Numbered from the stretch's first letter, positions 51,734 to 61,623 are shown. The stretch: 64,000 nucleotides of DNA from Mycolicibacterium stellerae (GCF_003719305.1 NZ_RARC01000003.1:186001-250000); one strand, 5' to 3'. Made by a program: numbers and translations. The notes: a model not told the origin generated them from the letters alone.

Positions 51734-52969
51734 GTGGTCCTACGACTCACTGTCGGCCAATCCGAGTCGAATCGCTCGGTCCAGGAACTGCGAGCGTTGG
51801 CGGTGACTGAGGCGACGGCCCACTTCATAGCCCAGCCCGACGTGCTGGCGACGCAGGTCGTGCTCATCGAGACGCGACACCTGCGCATACCAACCGGCAT
51901 TCGCCCCTTCCTCCTACCGAACGGGAAGCTCACGCCCACGGACCTACCCGCGGTGTTGATCCGCTTGGCTGACGGAGATGGAGTACAGGGGTTTTCACTG
52001 CTGTGGTTTCAGCAGCCCACACAAGCCCTCGTCGTCGAGGAGGCGTTGCGGTGCCTGTGCAGCGACATGCCGAATCATGCATTGGACGACCTTGATGGGA
52101 TCGACCGTTCGATCGCTAGCGCGGTGGCGTTCCTTGGCGCCCAAGGTGTGAACGCCTTCGCGGCTTCCGGCCTCAAGATGGCTGTGGAAGACCTCGTCTG
52201 CCGTCGTCGCGGAAAGAGTCTCGCGGACCTCCTGGGGCGTCGGCGCAATCTTGTTCCCACCTATCAGACGGGGCTGATGTTGCATGCCACCATCGACGAA
52301 CTCGTCGAGGAAGCGGCCGCCATAGCTACTACCGGTGTCCGTGCGGTCAAGATGCTCGTCGGCAAGCCCACGCTCGACGAAGATGTCGATAGGATCCAGG
52401 CGGTGCGGGGGACCCTGCCAGCCAGCGCGAGTTTGATGGTCGATGCGTTACAGCGCTGGGACAGTGCCGCCACCGCCTTGCTTGCAGCACAACGGTTTGC
52501 CGACTTCGATTTACGGTGGATCGAAGATCCGCTCCCACATGACGACCATGCAGGCTACAAAGACCTGGCTCGACGGTCGCCTATTCCGATCGCCACGGGC
52601 GAGACCGCTTTCGCACGCGACGAGTTCCACCGGTTCCTGCGCGATGGTGTGCGTTACCTCGTGGGAGAGCCCGAACGTGTTGGAGGACTCCGAGCCTGGG
52701 TCGATCTCGCTGAGGACGTGTACAGGGCAGGCGCCGCGATGTTGCCGCATTTGTATCCTCACGTATCGACGCAGTTGTTGGCCACACTTCGGCAGGAAGA
52801 AGTATGGCTCGAGTATGTCCCGTGGTTTAACACCTTGGCCGTTGAGGAGTTGAGCTTGCGTGGGGACGGCACGATCGAGGTCGGTTCGTCACCCGGATCA
52901 GGGTTCACCCCCGGCGAGGATGCCTTGGAGCGCCACGCAATCGGCCCATGGCGGCGTCTCAATGACTAG
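51734..52969 (+). CDS. Enolase-superfamily enzyme (mandelate racemase/muconate lactonizing type)
   Basis: 411 residues from GTG; the true start may be later (GTG 51803), since the first 22 residues lack the family pattern and no ribosome site is well spaced. Capping domain at about 40-150, barrel with RAVKMLVGKP (general base Lys at the end of the second strand), metal ligands Asp in LMVDALQRW, Glu in LRWIEDPLP and Glu in IATGETAF, then PHLYPHVSTQLLA. It abstracts a proton alpha to a carboxylate; racemase, dehydratase or cycloisomerase cannot be decided. Stands alone. Confidence 0.85.
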   Translation: MVLRLTVGQSESNRSVQELRALAVTEATAHFIAQPDVLATQVVLIETRHLRIPTGIRPFLLPNGKLTPTDLPAVLIRLADGDGVQGFSLLWFQQPTQALVVEEALRCLCSDMPNHALDDLDGIDRSIASAVAFLGAQGVNAFAASGLKMAVEDLVCRRRGKSLADLLGRRRNLVPTYQTGLMLHATIDELVEEAAAIATTGVRAVKMLVGKPTLDEDVDRIQAVRGTLPASASLMVDALQRWDSAATALLAAQRFADFDLRWIEDPLPHDDHAGYKDLARRSPIPIATGETAFARDEFHRFLRDGVRYLVGEPERVGGLRAWVDLAEDVYRAGAAMLPHLYPHVSTQLLATLRQEEVWLEYVPWFNTLAVEELSLRGDGTIEVGSSPGSGFTPGEDALERHAIGPWRRLND

Positions 52970-53423
52970 ATCAAGACCTTGGCTTAGTCCCAATCCAGCC
53001 CGGCAGGGCATGATCAGGACACTGAAATCTGATGCGGCAACACCATTCGTCACTGGCGATGGAAGATCCCATGGACGCGGACTCGTCATGACCGCGACGG
53101 CCGGCCGCCAAGCCATATCCACGAACCGTCGCCTCGCGACACCAGGTGTTGTTCACCCGGGCCGCCCAAGGGTCAGACTGATGTCACATTCTGCGCGTCG
53201 GGTCCGCGATACGTATTGCGCCGCCTCGGTTTTCCAGTCGGGGTCGTTCGGCGGTACGCGATAGTTGTGCGGTTCGGCGACGCAAGGGTGGTGCTCAGGG
53301 CACCATCACAATCTGCATCTTGTAGTCCAACGATGTGATGGCCTACCGTATTGCCCACTTCGTGGCACATGTCGACTCTTGTGACGCGCGAGCTTTGACC
53401 GAGTCGAACCTCGTGGAGACAAA
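52970..53423. other. Intergenic region without supported gene
   Basis: No gene supported. A six-base hairpin TGGTGC-TCAGG-GCACCA at about 53286-53302 could end transcription, though it lies 320 bases after the enolase-superfamily stop. Confidence 0.4.
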
Positions 53424-53795
53424 ATGGATAAGGTGTCGTCACTGTTTCGTCGTGCGGCATGGCTGGTCGTCAGCGTGGCGTGCACAGTCACTGCTACGCT
53501 CGCCGGATCGCCCGCCGCCCGAAGCGACGCAACTGCCTACTTGGTGAATGTGACTGTGCGTCCTGGATATAACTTCGCCAATGCCGACCAGGCACTAGCC
53601 TACGGTCAGCAGATCTGCGGTCAGGTCGGCGCCGGCGACGAATATGACACGATGATCGCCCACATCAAGTCCGACTTCGCCACCTCTGACGACTACCAGG
53701 CGAGCTATCTGATCACTCAAGCCGTCAACGAACTGTGTCCGGCGATGATCTGGCAGCTGCGCAAATCGGCCGCCCGCCAAGAGCAGTTGGGCTGA
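53424..53795 (+). CDS. DUF732 small secreted protein (intact paralogue)
   Basis: 123 residues; GGAG seven bases before the ATG. Signal peptide residues 1-34 (cleavage near ARSDA), then the DUF732 domain: YLVNVTVRPGYNFANADQAL, ICGQVGAG, FATSDDYQASYLITQAVNELC, and a C-terminal MIWQLRKSA. Two cysteines probably pair in the mature protein. Role unknown; exported mycobacterial proteins of this type are common. The broken copy at 6231 is derived from the same ancestor. Adjacent to the CAP protein and Mce accessory genes. Confidence 0.85.
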   Translation: MDKVSSLFRRAAWLVVSVACTVTATLAGSPAARSDATAYLVNVTVRPGYNFANADQALAYGQQICGQVGAGDEYDTMIAHIKSDFATSDDYQASYLITQAVNELCPAMIWQLRKSAARQEQLG

Positions 53796-53877
53796 AAGCG
53801 GTCATGAAGTAGGGGTGATCGGACCAGCAGCGGCCCTAACGAACCCGACGCGTTGGGCTGGTCATCGTTTCGGACTA

Positions 53878-54375
53878 TCACCCGGGATGGCCGTACATTG
53901 CCACCAGCACTGTCCGATCTAGGCTGTTCTCTGACCACACTCCGACCTCGGAATTAGCGCAGTTCTGCATAATCGTGAGTTGCTCAGGGCTGCCGTACCA
54001 CTGGTTGATGACCTCAAGGCTGGTGATCGAAAGAGCTGGGTTGATCGCCACCGTCTCTTGGACCTGGCCTCGGTAGCCCGCAGCGTTTGCGCGATCCTGC
54101 GGTGACGATCCGTCCGAGCCGGTATCGCCGTCTAGCGCCCGGTTATCGCGCACATCCACCGAATGCCATTGGGCGGCAAGCTGCAGCTGCGGATTGATCT
54201 GCACGTTGTTGGTGCACCCAGCTTGGTGTTGGACGACGTACACCATCTTGGCCACGCTCAGGTTGAGCCGGTTGTTGTCAGCGTGCGCAGGCGAGGCCAG
54301 GGCGGTCGGAGCGATGACCGCTAGAAGCAACGGCAGTAAGCACGCCGGTCGGATCGAGGGCACGGATATGTTCAA
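53878..54375 (-). CDS. Secreted CAP-domain (SCP-like) protein
   Basis: 165 residues from TTG 54375, chosen because AAGGAAG stands six bases upstream; GTG 54363 is the alternative. Signal peptide residues 1-32 (cleavage near AHA). The mature part is a small CAP-like domain: LQLAAQWHSVDVRDNRALDGDTGSDGSSPQDRANAAGY (read in parts) and CANSEVGVWSENS. CAP proteins are secreted and several bind sterols or lipids. Nineteen bases after the stop of a Mce-associated gene on the same strand, so possibly one transcript with it. Confidence 0.82.
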   Translation of the reverse strand: MNISVPSIRPACLLPLLLAVIAPTALASPAHADNNRLNLSVAKMVYVVQHQAGCTNNVQINPQLQLAAQWHSVDVRDNRALDGDTGSDGSSPQDRANAAGYRGQVQETVAINPALSITSLEVINQWYGSPEQLTIMQNCANSEVGVWSENSLDRTVLVAMYGHPG

Positions 54376-54394
54376 GGCGGTCTTCCTTGCTGGC

Positions 54395-54955
54395 TTAGAT
54401 CGGGCTGAAGTCGGAGATCAGCCACTGTCCGTCGATTTTGTCCAGGGTCACCTTGATGCTGCTGGCGGTTTGAGTGGGCGAATCGGTGCCGACGACGGTC
54501 GTCTGATTCACCATCACCAGGACTACGGCATGGCTTGCCGTCGTCGACACCGCGGCCGCCGCCGGAACGGTGGCGACGGCCGAAACCTGCTTCTGCTTCG
54601 CGCCGGGGATCACCACATCGTTGGTCAGCGACGTATACGAATCACGGAAGGCGCCGGTCAACCGGTCCCGCGCGCCGACAAGTTCCTTGTCTACCGTGTC
54701 GGGCTGGTACGACAGCAGCGCGATCGTGCTTTCGGTGGCTGCTTTCACCGACTCGGTGCTCGCGGCCTCGGCCGCGCGGTTTGCGCCCTCCCACCATTTC
54801 AGCCCTGCGATCCCGCACGCGAGCAACAGCACGATCGCCGGAAGGAGGCCGAAGGCCGCCGTCCGCTTAGCTTTGGCCCGGAATCCAGGCCCCCGCTCCT
54901 CGGCGGCTTTCGCGTCTTTATCAACGTTGTCAGCGCTTGTGTTCGGCGGCATCAT
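54395..54955 (-). CDS. Mce-associated membrane protein
   Basis: 186 residues from ATG 54955 (GAGGAA nine bases upstream; GTG 54979 possible). One membrane helix at about residues 34-56 (GLLPAIVLLLACGIAGL), then a periplasmic domain with LLSYQPDTVDKELVGARDRLTG, FRDSY and a final DGQWLISDFSPI, the pattern of Mas proteins that stabilise or assist Mce transporters. Here it is divergent from the mce operon rather than downstream of mceF. Confidence 0.88.
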   Translation of the reverse strand: MMPPNTSADNVDKDAKAAEERGPGFRAKAKRTAAFGLLPAIVLLLACGIAGLKWWEGANRAAEAASTESVKAATESTIALLSYQPDTVDKELVGARDRLTGAFRDSYTSLTNDVVIPGAKQKQVSAVATVPAAAAVSTTASHAVVLVMVNQTTVVGTDSPTQTASSIKVTLDKIDGQWLISDFSPI

Positions 54956-54992
54956 CGTCACCATTTCCTCTGCCCGCACCGCGACGTCGCGA

Positions 54993-55769
54993 TCACGCTA
55001 CGAACTCAACATTCGACACCTTTGTCTGGTTGCCGACCTTCTCCACATCGATACGCATCCGCCACACGTGCGTGGGCTGTTCGCCACCGGTCCCCAGAGT
55101 CGCCTTCACCGACACCGCAACCAAGATCCGGGCTTTGTCGCCGTCCACAGACTCGAGGCCCGCCTGGGCGACGGTGCCCACCGTGGTGGACTGAACCTGT
55201 TTAACCATATTGATGAACGGCTGTGATCGTGTTCGGAAGTCATCGGCGAATTGCCCCGTCGCCGAGTCCAGGATTCGCTCCACGTCGGCGTCGGCATCGG
55301 TGTAGCTGATCGTCGTCAGCTTGACCGCGGCCTCCTTGCCGGCGTCGAGGAACCGGCCATGTTGGCGTTCGATCTGCAAGCTGCCGTAGGCCTGATAACC
55401 CAGCCAGCCACCGACCGCCACGAGCGCAGCGAGCGCGACCAGCATCAACAGGAAGACGAACCGTAAACTTGGCGCCGCAACCCTGACCGGAGTCGATTCG
55501 TCGACTGCCAAATGGTCGGCTTCGGTGTTGCCGCCATCGACTCCGTTTTGAGTCAGGGCGTCGTGGCGGTCAACGCCAGCCCCCGAATTCGTCGGCAACG
55601 CCTGGTTCAGGAGAACGCGATCGAGAACGGAGGCCGGCGCATCGGCGCGACGTCGGCCGAAGACGCGAAGCCACCTGTGCCCACGTAGTGGCCATGAGGC
55701 CGGCACCTCTGAGCGGTCGCCTTCTTTGCCAACTTTGGTTGTGGTCGTGTCGGCTGCTCGTCGCGTCAC
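54993..55769 (-). CDS. Mce-associated membrane protein
   Basis: 258 residues from GTG 55769. A 100-residue basic cytoplasmic N-terminus precedes a helix at about residues 103-126 (FVFLLMLVALAALVAVGGWLG); the outer domain has LTTISYTDADADVERILDSATGQFADDF and ends VGNQTKVSNVEFVA. Same Mas family as the next gene, 13 bases downstream. Their common promoter must lie in the 55770-56081 region shared with yrbEA. Confidence 0.88.
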   Translation of the reverse strand: MTRRAADTTTTKVGKEGDRSEVPASWPLRGHRWLRVFGRRRADAPASVLDRVLLNQALPTNSGAGVDRHDALTQNGVDGGNTEADHLAVDESTPVRVAAPSLRFVFLLMLVALAALVAVGGWLGYQAYGSLQIERQHGRFLDAGKEAAVKLTTISYTDADADVERILDSATGQFADDFRTRSQPFINMVKQVQSTTVGTVAQAGLESVDGDKARILVAVSVKATLGTGGEQPTHVWRMRIDVEKVGNQTKVSNVEFVA

Positions 55770-56081
55770 CTTTGCCTAGGCCCCTTCACTTCAGTCACGG
55801 TCTCGGCGGCTCGGTTTAGTGAGCGGCATTTGGCCCGCCTCGTGGCGCCCATTGTTAGTCGGCCAACCGACACCTCGTCAACGCTTGCGAGTTCAGATGG
55901 TGCACACAGCGAGTTCTCAAGTCTCACTGAGCGACTCCTCTGCAGATCTACCAGCCTCTACTCACTATCTGAAATCCCCGTGATTGCGGGCCAGGTAGGG
56001 CCGTGCTGAACTCACTCGGCGCGCCCTGCTGGGGTGTGTGCGGTGATGGGGACGGTTGCTCAACGCTGAGAGGGCAATTCT
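55770..56081. promoter_or_regulatory. Divergent promoter region of Mas genes and mce operon
   Basis: 312 bases with no supported gene between GTG 55769 and TTG 56082. By position it must contain promoters in both directions. I see no clear perfect inverted repeat and no copy of the YACTAGYRCT motif. Confidence 0.55.
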
Positions 56082-56849
56082 TTGGCCACTATTGACACGT
56101 TTGCTAAACCTATGCGGGCGGTCGGCGGGTTCTTTGCTACCGCTGTCGACACTTTGATCATGGCGCCGCGGCCGCCCTACGCATGGCGCGAATGCATTCT
56201 CCAAATGTGGTTCGTGGCTCGTGTTTCCATTTTTCCGACAGTTATGTTGTCGATACCATTCACGGTCCTTTCGGTGTTCATTTTCAATATTCTGCTTGTG
56301 GAATTCGGCGCGGCCGATTATGCCGGGGCCGGCGCTGCATTCGGAGCCGTCACCCAGATTGGCCCGCTGGTCACCGTTCTCGTGGTCGCAGGCGCCGCTG
56401 CCACCGCGATGTGCGCCGATCTCGGCGCCCGCACGATCCGCGAGGAGCTCGACGCGATGCGGGTAATGGGCATCAACCCGCTGCAGGCCCTTGTCGTACC
56501 GCGAGTGGTCGCCACAGTCGTTATCGCGCTACTGCTGAACTCCGTTGTTTCTGTAGTTGGTGTGGTCGGCGGGTTCTTCTTTTCGGTCTTCGTTCAGCAC
56601 GTCACCCCGGGAGCTTTCGTCGCCAGTATGACCGTGTTCACCGGACTGCCCGAGGTCGTCATCTCGCTGACGAAGGCGGCGCTGTTCGGCCTGGTGGCGG
56701 CGCTCATCGGCTGCTACAAAGGCATTTCGGTCGGTGGCGGCCCCGCCGGCGTCGGCACCGCGGTCAACGAGACGGTGGTCTTCTCGTTCATGGCGCTATT
56801 CGTCATCAACGTGATTGTCACCGCGGTCGGCGTGAAGGCGACGATGTGA
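56082..56849 (+). CDS. yrbEA: YrbEA, Mce transporter permease
   Basis: 255 residues from TTG with GAGAGGG upstream. MlaE/YrbE-type permease with about five to six membrane helices; conserved RTIREELDAMRVMGINPLQALVVPR cytoplasmic loop (EExDAMxVMG) and the GGGPAGVGTAVN motif near the C-terminus. Together with YrbEB and an MceG ATPase encoded elsewhere it forms the inner-membrane part of a lipid importer. First gene of the operon. Confidence 0.95.
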   Translation: MATIDTFAKPMRAVGGFFATAVDTLIMAPRPPYAWRECILQMWFVARVSIFPTVMLSIPFTVLSVFIFNILLVEFGAADYAGAGAAFGAVTQIGPLVTVLVVAGAAATAMCADLGARTIREELDAMRVMGINPLQALVVPRVVATVVIALLLNSVVSVVGVVGGFFFSVFVQHVTPGAFVASMTVFTGLPEVVISLTKAALFGLVAALIGCYKGISVGGGPAGVGTAVNETVVFSFMALFVINVIVTAVGVKATM

Positions 56850-57700
56850 CCGCCGGCGCCCCGAGTTCACGTACACCGAGACTGCAAAAGGCAGTGGGGG
56901 GGCTTGTCGGCGGGTGGAATCGCATTGGCGAACAGACCCAGTTCTACGGCAAGACCATTGTCTCCATCGGGGATGCGGTCACGCATTACCGCACTGAGAT
57001 CGCCATCCAAATCGCCACCATGAGCCTCGGCGCCGGGGCGCTGGCCATCGTCGGTGGCACGATCGTGATCGTCGGGTTCCTCACGCTGTCCGCCGGCGCC
57101 CTCATCGCCGTGCAGGGTTACAACACTCTGGCCGGCGTCGGGGTGGAGGCGTTGACCGGCTTCACCTCCGCCTACCTCAACGTGCGCATAATCGGCCCGC
57201 TGGTGACCGGTATCGGGTTGGCCGCCACGATCGGCGCGGGCGCCACCGCCCAACTCGGAGCGATGCGCATCGCCGAGGAGATCGACGCACTGGAGGTCAT
57301 GGGGGTCCGCTCCGTCGCCTACCTGGCGTCAACACGCGTCCTGGCCGGCATGGTCGTGGTCGTGCCGCTGTACTGCATCGCCGTGCTGATGTCCTTCGTC
57401 GCGGCCCGCGTCGGCACGACCTTCATCTACGGACAGTCCACAGGGGTCTACGACCATTACTTCACAACCTTTCTCAACCCAGTCGATCTGCTGTGGTCCT
57501 TCCTGCAAGCCATCGCGATGGCGGTGGCTGTCATGGTGATTCACACTTACTACGGATTCACCGCCTCAGGCGGACCCGCAGGAGTCGGCGAGGCGGTCGG
57601 ACGCGCCGTGCGCGCATCATTAATCGTCGTGGTGTTCGTGACCCTGGTCATCTCGCTGTCCGTTTATGGACAGTCCGGCAACTTCCACCTGTCGGCGTAG
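56846..57700 (+). CDS. yrbEB: YrbEB, Mce transporter permease
   Basis: 284 residues from GTG overlapping the YrbEA stop (GTGA). Same permease family: AEEIDALEVMGVRSVAYLASTR loop and SGGPAGVGEAVGRAVR near the end; about five to six helices. The long frame upstream of the GTG is a shadow of YrbEA. Confidence 0.95.
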   Translation: MTAGAPSSRTPRLQKAVGGLVGGWNRIGEQTQFYGKTIVSIGDAVTHYRTEIAIQIATMSLGAGALAIVGGTIVIVGFLTLSAGALIAVQGYNTLAGVGVEALTGFTSAYLNVRIIGPLVTGIGLAATIGAGATAQLGAMRIAEEIDALEVMGVRSVAYLASTRVLAGMVVVVPLYCIAVLMSFVAARVGTTFIYGQSTGVYDHYFTTFLNPVDLLWSFLQAIAMAVAVMVIHTYYGFTASGGPAGVGEAVGRAVRASLIVVVFVTLVISLSVYGQSGNFHLSA

Positions 57701-57706
57701 GCGAGT

Positions 57707-59185
57707 ATGCGCCAGAGCAACAGGCGACCGGACGAGCGCGCGTGGTGGATGCACCCCGCCTGGTGGACGGGTGCACTCATCATCGCGTTCGTCGGCGTAT
57801 TACTGATGACCGCAGCGCTATTCAGCGGCGCGTATCGCTCCTATGTTGACGTGACGCTCAGATCGGAACGCGTCGGGCTGATCATGGAACCCGGCGGGAA
57901 AGTCAGGATGCGCGGGATGGAGGTTGGCCGCGTCGCGCAGGTCAACGCCAGCCCGGTGTCGGTGCAGCTGCAGATCGAACCGGACATGATCAAATACATC
58001 CCGGCCAACGTCGGGGCAGAGATCAAGGCGACCACTGCTTTCGGCGCCAAGTATGTGGATCTGATCTATCCCAACGACCCATCGCCGCAACGGCTATCGG
58101 CCGGGCAGGTCCTGCAGTCGAAGAATGTCACCAGCGAAGTGAACACCGTCTTCGAAAACATCGTCGATCTGCTCGACAAGGTGGACCCGGCTAAACTCAA
58201 CGGGATACTGACGGCGCTCGCTGACGGCTTGCGCGGACAGGGCAATGCAATCGGCGAAGCCACCAGCGACGCGAACCAGGTGCTGTTGGCGCTCAACGCC
58301 CGCAATGACACGTTGCGCGCAAACTGGCGGGCGTTCAAGGACTTCAATGACGCCTACAGTGCGGCGGCGCAAAACATCCTGACAACTCTCGACTCCGCCA
58401 CGACAACCGCGGCAACGGTCACCGATCAGTCTAAGGCCTTAGATGCCTTGCTGCTCAACGTGGTTGGATTCGCGCACAGCGGCATCGGCCTCTTGGGTCC
58501 CAGCAAGGACAATTTCGTGCACACTGTTAACGCTCTTGAGCCGACGACCTCACTGCTATTGAAGTACAACCCAAACATCACCTGTCTTCTCGTGGGATCA
58601 AAGTGGTTCATCGACAACGGCGGCAAAGATGCCGAAGGCGGTAACGGGTTCTCCATCATCCTTGACGCGGGATTGGCATGGGGCCAAGACAATTACCGCT
58701 ATCCCGACAACCTGCCGATCGTAGGTGCAAAAGGGGGGCCGGGTGGAAAACCTGGTTGCGGTTCGCTGCCCGACCCCACAAAGCAATTCCCGACGCGAGC
58801 GCTGGTCACCAATACTGGGTGGGGCACCGGCAACGACATTCGCATCAATCCTGGAATCGGGTTCCCCGGCTGGGCCAACTACTTCCCGGTGACCCGCGCG
58901 GTACCCGAGCCGCCGAGCGTCCGCAACCTGTTCGGAGGCCCCGCGCCGCCGCCGGTTCCTCCATACCCCGGTGCGCCGCCCTACGGTGCCCCGGAGTACG
59001 GGCCCGATGGCACTCCGCTGTATCCGGGCGTGCCGCCGGCGCCGCCGCCCGGTGCGCCACGGGATCCGGGGCCCACCCCGGGCTCGGAGCCGTTCGTTCC
59101 AGCGGCCCCCGCGCAGGTGACCCCGACGCCGCTTCCGCCGGGACCGCCCATCGACCCGGCGCAACCCGTGACGCCATCACCGTGA
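57707..59185 (+). CDS. mceA: MceA-type substrate-binding protein
   Basis: 492 residues, six bases after yrbEB. N-terminal membrane anchor (residues about 21-42), MCE/MlaD domain (about 47-125; VGLIMEPGGKVRMRGMEVGRV), a helical DUF3407/Mce domain to about 340 (FGAKYVDLIYP, DLLDKVDPAKLNGIL), and a Pro/Gly-rich tail from about 395 to the end (PPVPPYPGAPPYG, GVPPAPPPGAP). It forms part of the periplasmic lipid tunnel. Confidence 0.95.
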   Translation: MRQSNRRPDERAWWMHPAWWTGALIIAFVGVLLMTAALFSGAYRSYVDVTLRSERVGLIMEPGGKVRMRGMEVGRVAQVNASPVSVQLQIEPDMIKYIPANVGAEIKATTAFGAKYVDLIYPNDPSPQRLSAGQVLQSKNVTSEVNTVFENIVDLLDKVDPAKLNGILTALADGLRGQGNAIGEATSDANQVLLALNARNDTLRANWRAFKDFNDAYSAAAQNILTTLDSATTTAATVTDQSKALDALLLNVVGFAHSGIGLLGPSKDNFVHTVNALEPTTSLLLKYNPNITCLLVGSKWFIDNGGKDAEGGNGFSIILDAGLAWGQDNYRYPDNLPIVGAKGGPGGKPGCGSLPDPTKQFPTRALVTNTGWGTGNDIRINPGIGFPGWANYFPVTRAVPEPPSVRNLFGGPAPPPVPPYPGAPPYGAPEYGPDGTPLYPGVPPAPPPGAPRDPGPTPGSEPFVPAAPAQVTPTPLPPGPPIDPAQPVTPSP

Positions 59186-59230
59186 TCACGTCGACGACAT
59201 GTACCGATGATGCTGCTAGGAGAGACTTAG

Positions 59231-60268
59231 ATGAGAGATCGCCTCACAGCCACCCTGTGGCGGCTGGCCATCTTCATGACCGTGTGTCTGATGGGGCTGT
59301 TTGTGCTCCTTGCGGTATTCGCCCAGATTCGCTTCGAACCGCAGCAGAGTTTCACCGCTGTGTTCGGCAATGTCGGGGGCCTCAAGGGCGGTGACTTCGT
59401 GCGCATCGCCGGCGTGGAAGTCGGCAAGGTGAAAAACATCAGGATCCAACCGGATGCAAGTGTGCGCGTCGATTTCAAGATCGAGGACTCGGTGCCGCTC
59501 ACCGAAAGCAGTCGGGCCGTCATCCGCTACGACAACCTCTACGGCGACCGGTACCTGGCACTGGAGGAAGGCAACGCTGACGAGGCGGGCAAGAAACTGC
59601 GACCCGGCGCCACAATCCCGTTGTCGCACACCGAACCAGCGCTGGACCTCGACACGCTGATCGGCGGATTTCGCCCCCTGTTCCAGGCGATGAACCCTGA
59701 TCAGGTTAACGCATTGTCATCGCAACTGATCCAGGCCTTCCAAGGTGAAGGCGACACCATCGCATCGCTCCTGTCGCAGACCGCCACGTTGACAAGTACG
59801 TTGGCCGACCGCGACCAGCTGATTGGTCAAGTAATCACCAACCTCAACACGGTGCTGGGAACCTTCGACGACAACAACAGGCAATTCGGAGAGGCGGTCG
59901 ACAAAATCGCCTCGCTGACACAGACATTGGCGGGTCGAAAGCAGGACATCACCAACTCGGTCGCCTATGCCAACGCCGCATCCGCATCGCTGGCCGATCT
60001 GCTTGAACGCTCGCGGCCTGCGCTAAAGAAAGTCGTCCACGAAACCGACCGAACGTCGACGCTGGTGCTCAATGACGCCGCCTACTTCGACGACCTCATC
60101 AACACCCTGCCTGACGCCTACAAGACGCTGGGTCGCCAAGGCCTGTACGGGGACTGGTTCGCCTTCTATATCTGCGAGGCGATCCTGAAAGTGAACGGTC
60201 ACGGCGGTCAGCCGATATACATCAAGCTGATCGGCCAGAAATCAGGTAGGTGCACGCCAAAGCCATGA
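59231..60268 (+). CDS. mceB: MceB-type protein
   Basis: 345 residues, AGGAGAG upstream of ATG. Anchor helix 13-33, MCE domain about 38-112 (FGNVGGLKGGDFVRIAGVEVGKV), helical region to 300, and a short C-terminus with two Cys (FYICEAI and SGRCTPKP) conserved in MceB proteins. No proline tail. Confidence 0.95.
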   Translation: MRDRLTATLWRLAIFMTVCLMGLFVLLAVFAQIRFEPQQSFTAVFGNVGGLKGGDFVRIAGVEVGKVKNIRIQPDASVRVDFKIEDSVPLTESSRAVIRYDNLYGDRYLALEEGNADEAGKKLRPGATIPLSHTEPALDLDTLIGGFRPLFQAMNPDQVNALSSQLIQAFQGEGDTIASLLSQTATLTSTLADRDQLIGQVITNLNTVLGTFDDNNRQFGEAVDKIASLTQTLAGRKQDITNSVAYANAASASLADLLERSRPALKKVVHETDRTSTLVLNDAAYFDDLINTLPDAYKTLGRQGLYGDWFAFYICEAILKVNGHGGQPIYIKLIGQKSGRCTPKP

Positions 60269-61623
60269 AAGAACTAACGGAACGAAACCCGCTCAAAGTC
60301 GGTGTGATCGGAAGCCTAATCACCGTCGCTGCACTCGTAGGCGTGCTCAACTACAACAAGCTACCGTTCGTGAACGGAGCACGTGATTACTCGGCGTTTT
60401 TCGCCGACGCCGCGGGCCTGCGTCCCGACTCGCCGGTGGAGGTCTCCGGTCTTCGTGTGGGTCAGGTCTCCAGCATCGACCTCGACGGAGATCAAGTCCT
60501 GGTGAGCTTTCATATCGACGGCGACGTCCAGGTCGGTGATCGTTCCGAAGCGGCGATCAAGACGAAGACCGTTCTCGGCGCCAAGTTCGTCGAAGTCACG
60601 CCCCGCGGCGGCGGACGCCAGTCGGGTCCCATCCCGATGGACCGGACCACGTCGCCCTACCAGCTCGCCGACGCGCTGGGCGACCTGTCGACAACAGTCA
60701 ACGGACTCAACACAAACGAGCTATCGGCGTCGTTAGAAACGCTGGCCCAAACGTTTTCAGAGACGCCGCCCGAGGTACGTGTCGCGGTGCAGGGCGCCTC
60801 CCGATTCGCTGACACCATCGCGCGACGCGACGACCAAGTGCGATCGCTGCTGTCACACGCCAGCAAGGTCGCCGGGGTGCTGTCCGAGCGCAGCGACCAA
60901 ATCGTCAGTTTGGTTGCCGACACCAATGCATTACTGGCGGCACTGCGGACGCAAGACAGCGCGTTGGATGCCATCGCAGGCAACATCTCCGCTGTCAGTC
61001 GACAGGTGCACGCCTTCGTCTCCGAGAACCGCGAGACCTTCAAGCCTGCTTTAGACAAACTCAACGGTGTACTGGCGATATTGGAGCATCGCAAGGCGTC
61101 GTTGCAGGACGCGATTAAGCGGCTCAACGCTTACTCGATGTCGCTGGGCGAATCGATTTCGTCGGGGCCTTTCTTCAAAGGCTATGTTGCCAATATTTTG
61201 CCCGGACAATACCTACAACCTTTTATCGACGCCGCATTCTCCGATTTGGGGTTAGATCCGAATGTCCTTGCCCCGTCGCAGTTGGTGGACCCGCAGGTCG
61301 GCCAACCCGGGACACCGGCACTTCCGGTTCCTTACCCGCGCACCGGTCAAGGCGGTGAACCTCGCCTTACCGTGCCTGACGCCATCACCGGCAATCCCGG
61401 CGATCAACAATGCGGTCCACCGGGGGTGCCGTTGCCCGGCCCCGGCTGCTATCCGTACCGCGAGCCAGTAGCCGCGCCGCCACCAGGAGGGCCGCCGCCG
61501 GGGCCGCCGGCAGACGTACAGCCGGTGCCCGCTACACCGCCGGTGTCCGTCGATGACCCGCTTCAGCAGCCGGCCAACCCGGCCCCGCCGGCGAGCCCCG
61601 CACCGGCAGGAGGACAGGAATGA
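60265..61623 (+). CDS. mceC: MceC-type protein
   Basis: 452 residues from ATG 60265 that overlaps the mceB stop (ATGA); GTG 60250 would add five. Anchor helix about 12-31, MCE domain (FFADAAGLRPDSPVEVSGLRVGQV), long helical region, then a Pro-rich tail from about 365 (GVPLPGPGCYPYREPVAAPPPGG). Next gene again overlaps in ATGA. Confidence 0.95.
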   Translation: MKELTERNPLKVGVIGSLITVAALVGVLNYNKLPFVNGARDYSAFFADAAGLRPDSPVEVSGLRVGQVSSIDLDGDQVLVSFHIDGDVQVGDRSEAAIKTKTVLGAKFVEVTPRGGGRQSGPIPMDRTTSPYQLADALGDLSTTVNGLNTNELSASLETLAQTFSETPPEVRVAVQGASRFADTIARRDDQVRSLLSHASKVAGVLSERSDQIVSLVADTNALLAALRTQDSALDAIAGNISAVSRQVHAFVSENRETFKPALDKLNGVLAILEHRKASLQDAIKRLNAYSMSLGESISSGPFFKGYVANILPGQYLQPFIDAAFSDLGLDPNVLAPSQLVDPQVGQPGTPALPVPYPRTGQGGEPRLTVPDAITGNPGDQQCGPPGVPLPGPGCYPYREPVAAPPPGGPPPGPPADVQPVPATPPVSVDDPLQQPANPAPPASPAPAGGQE

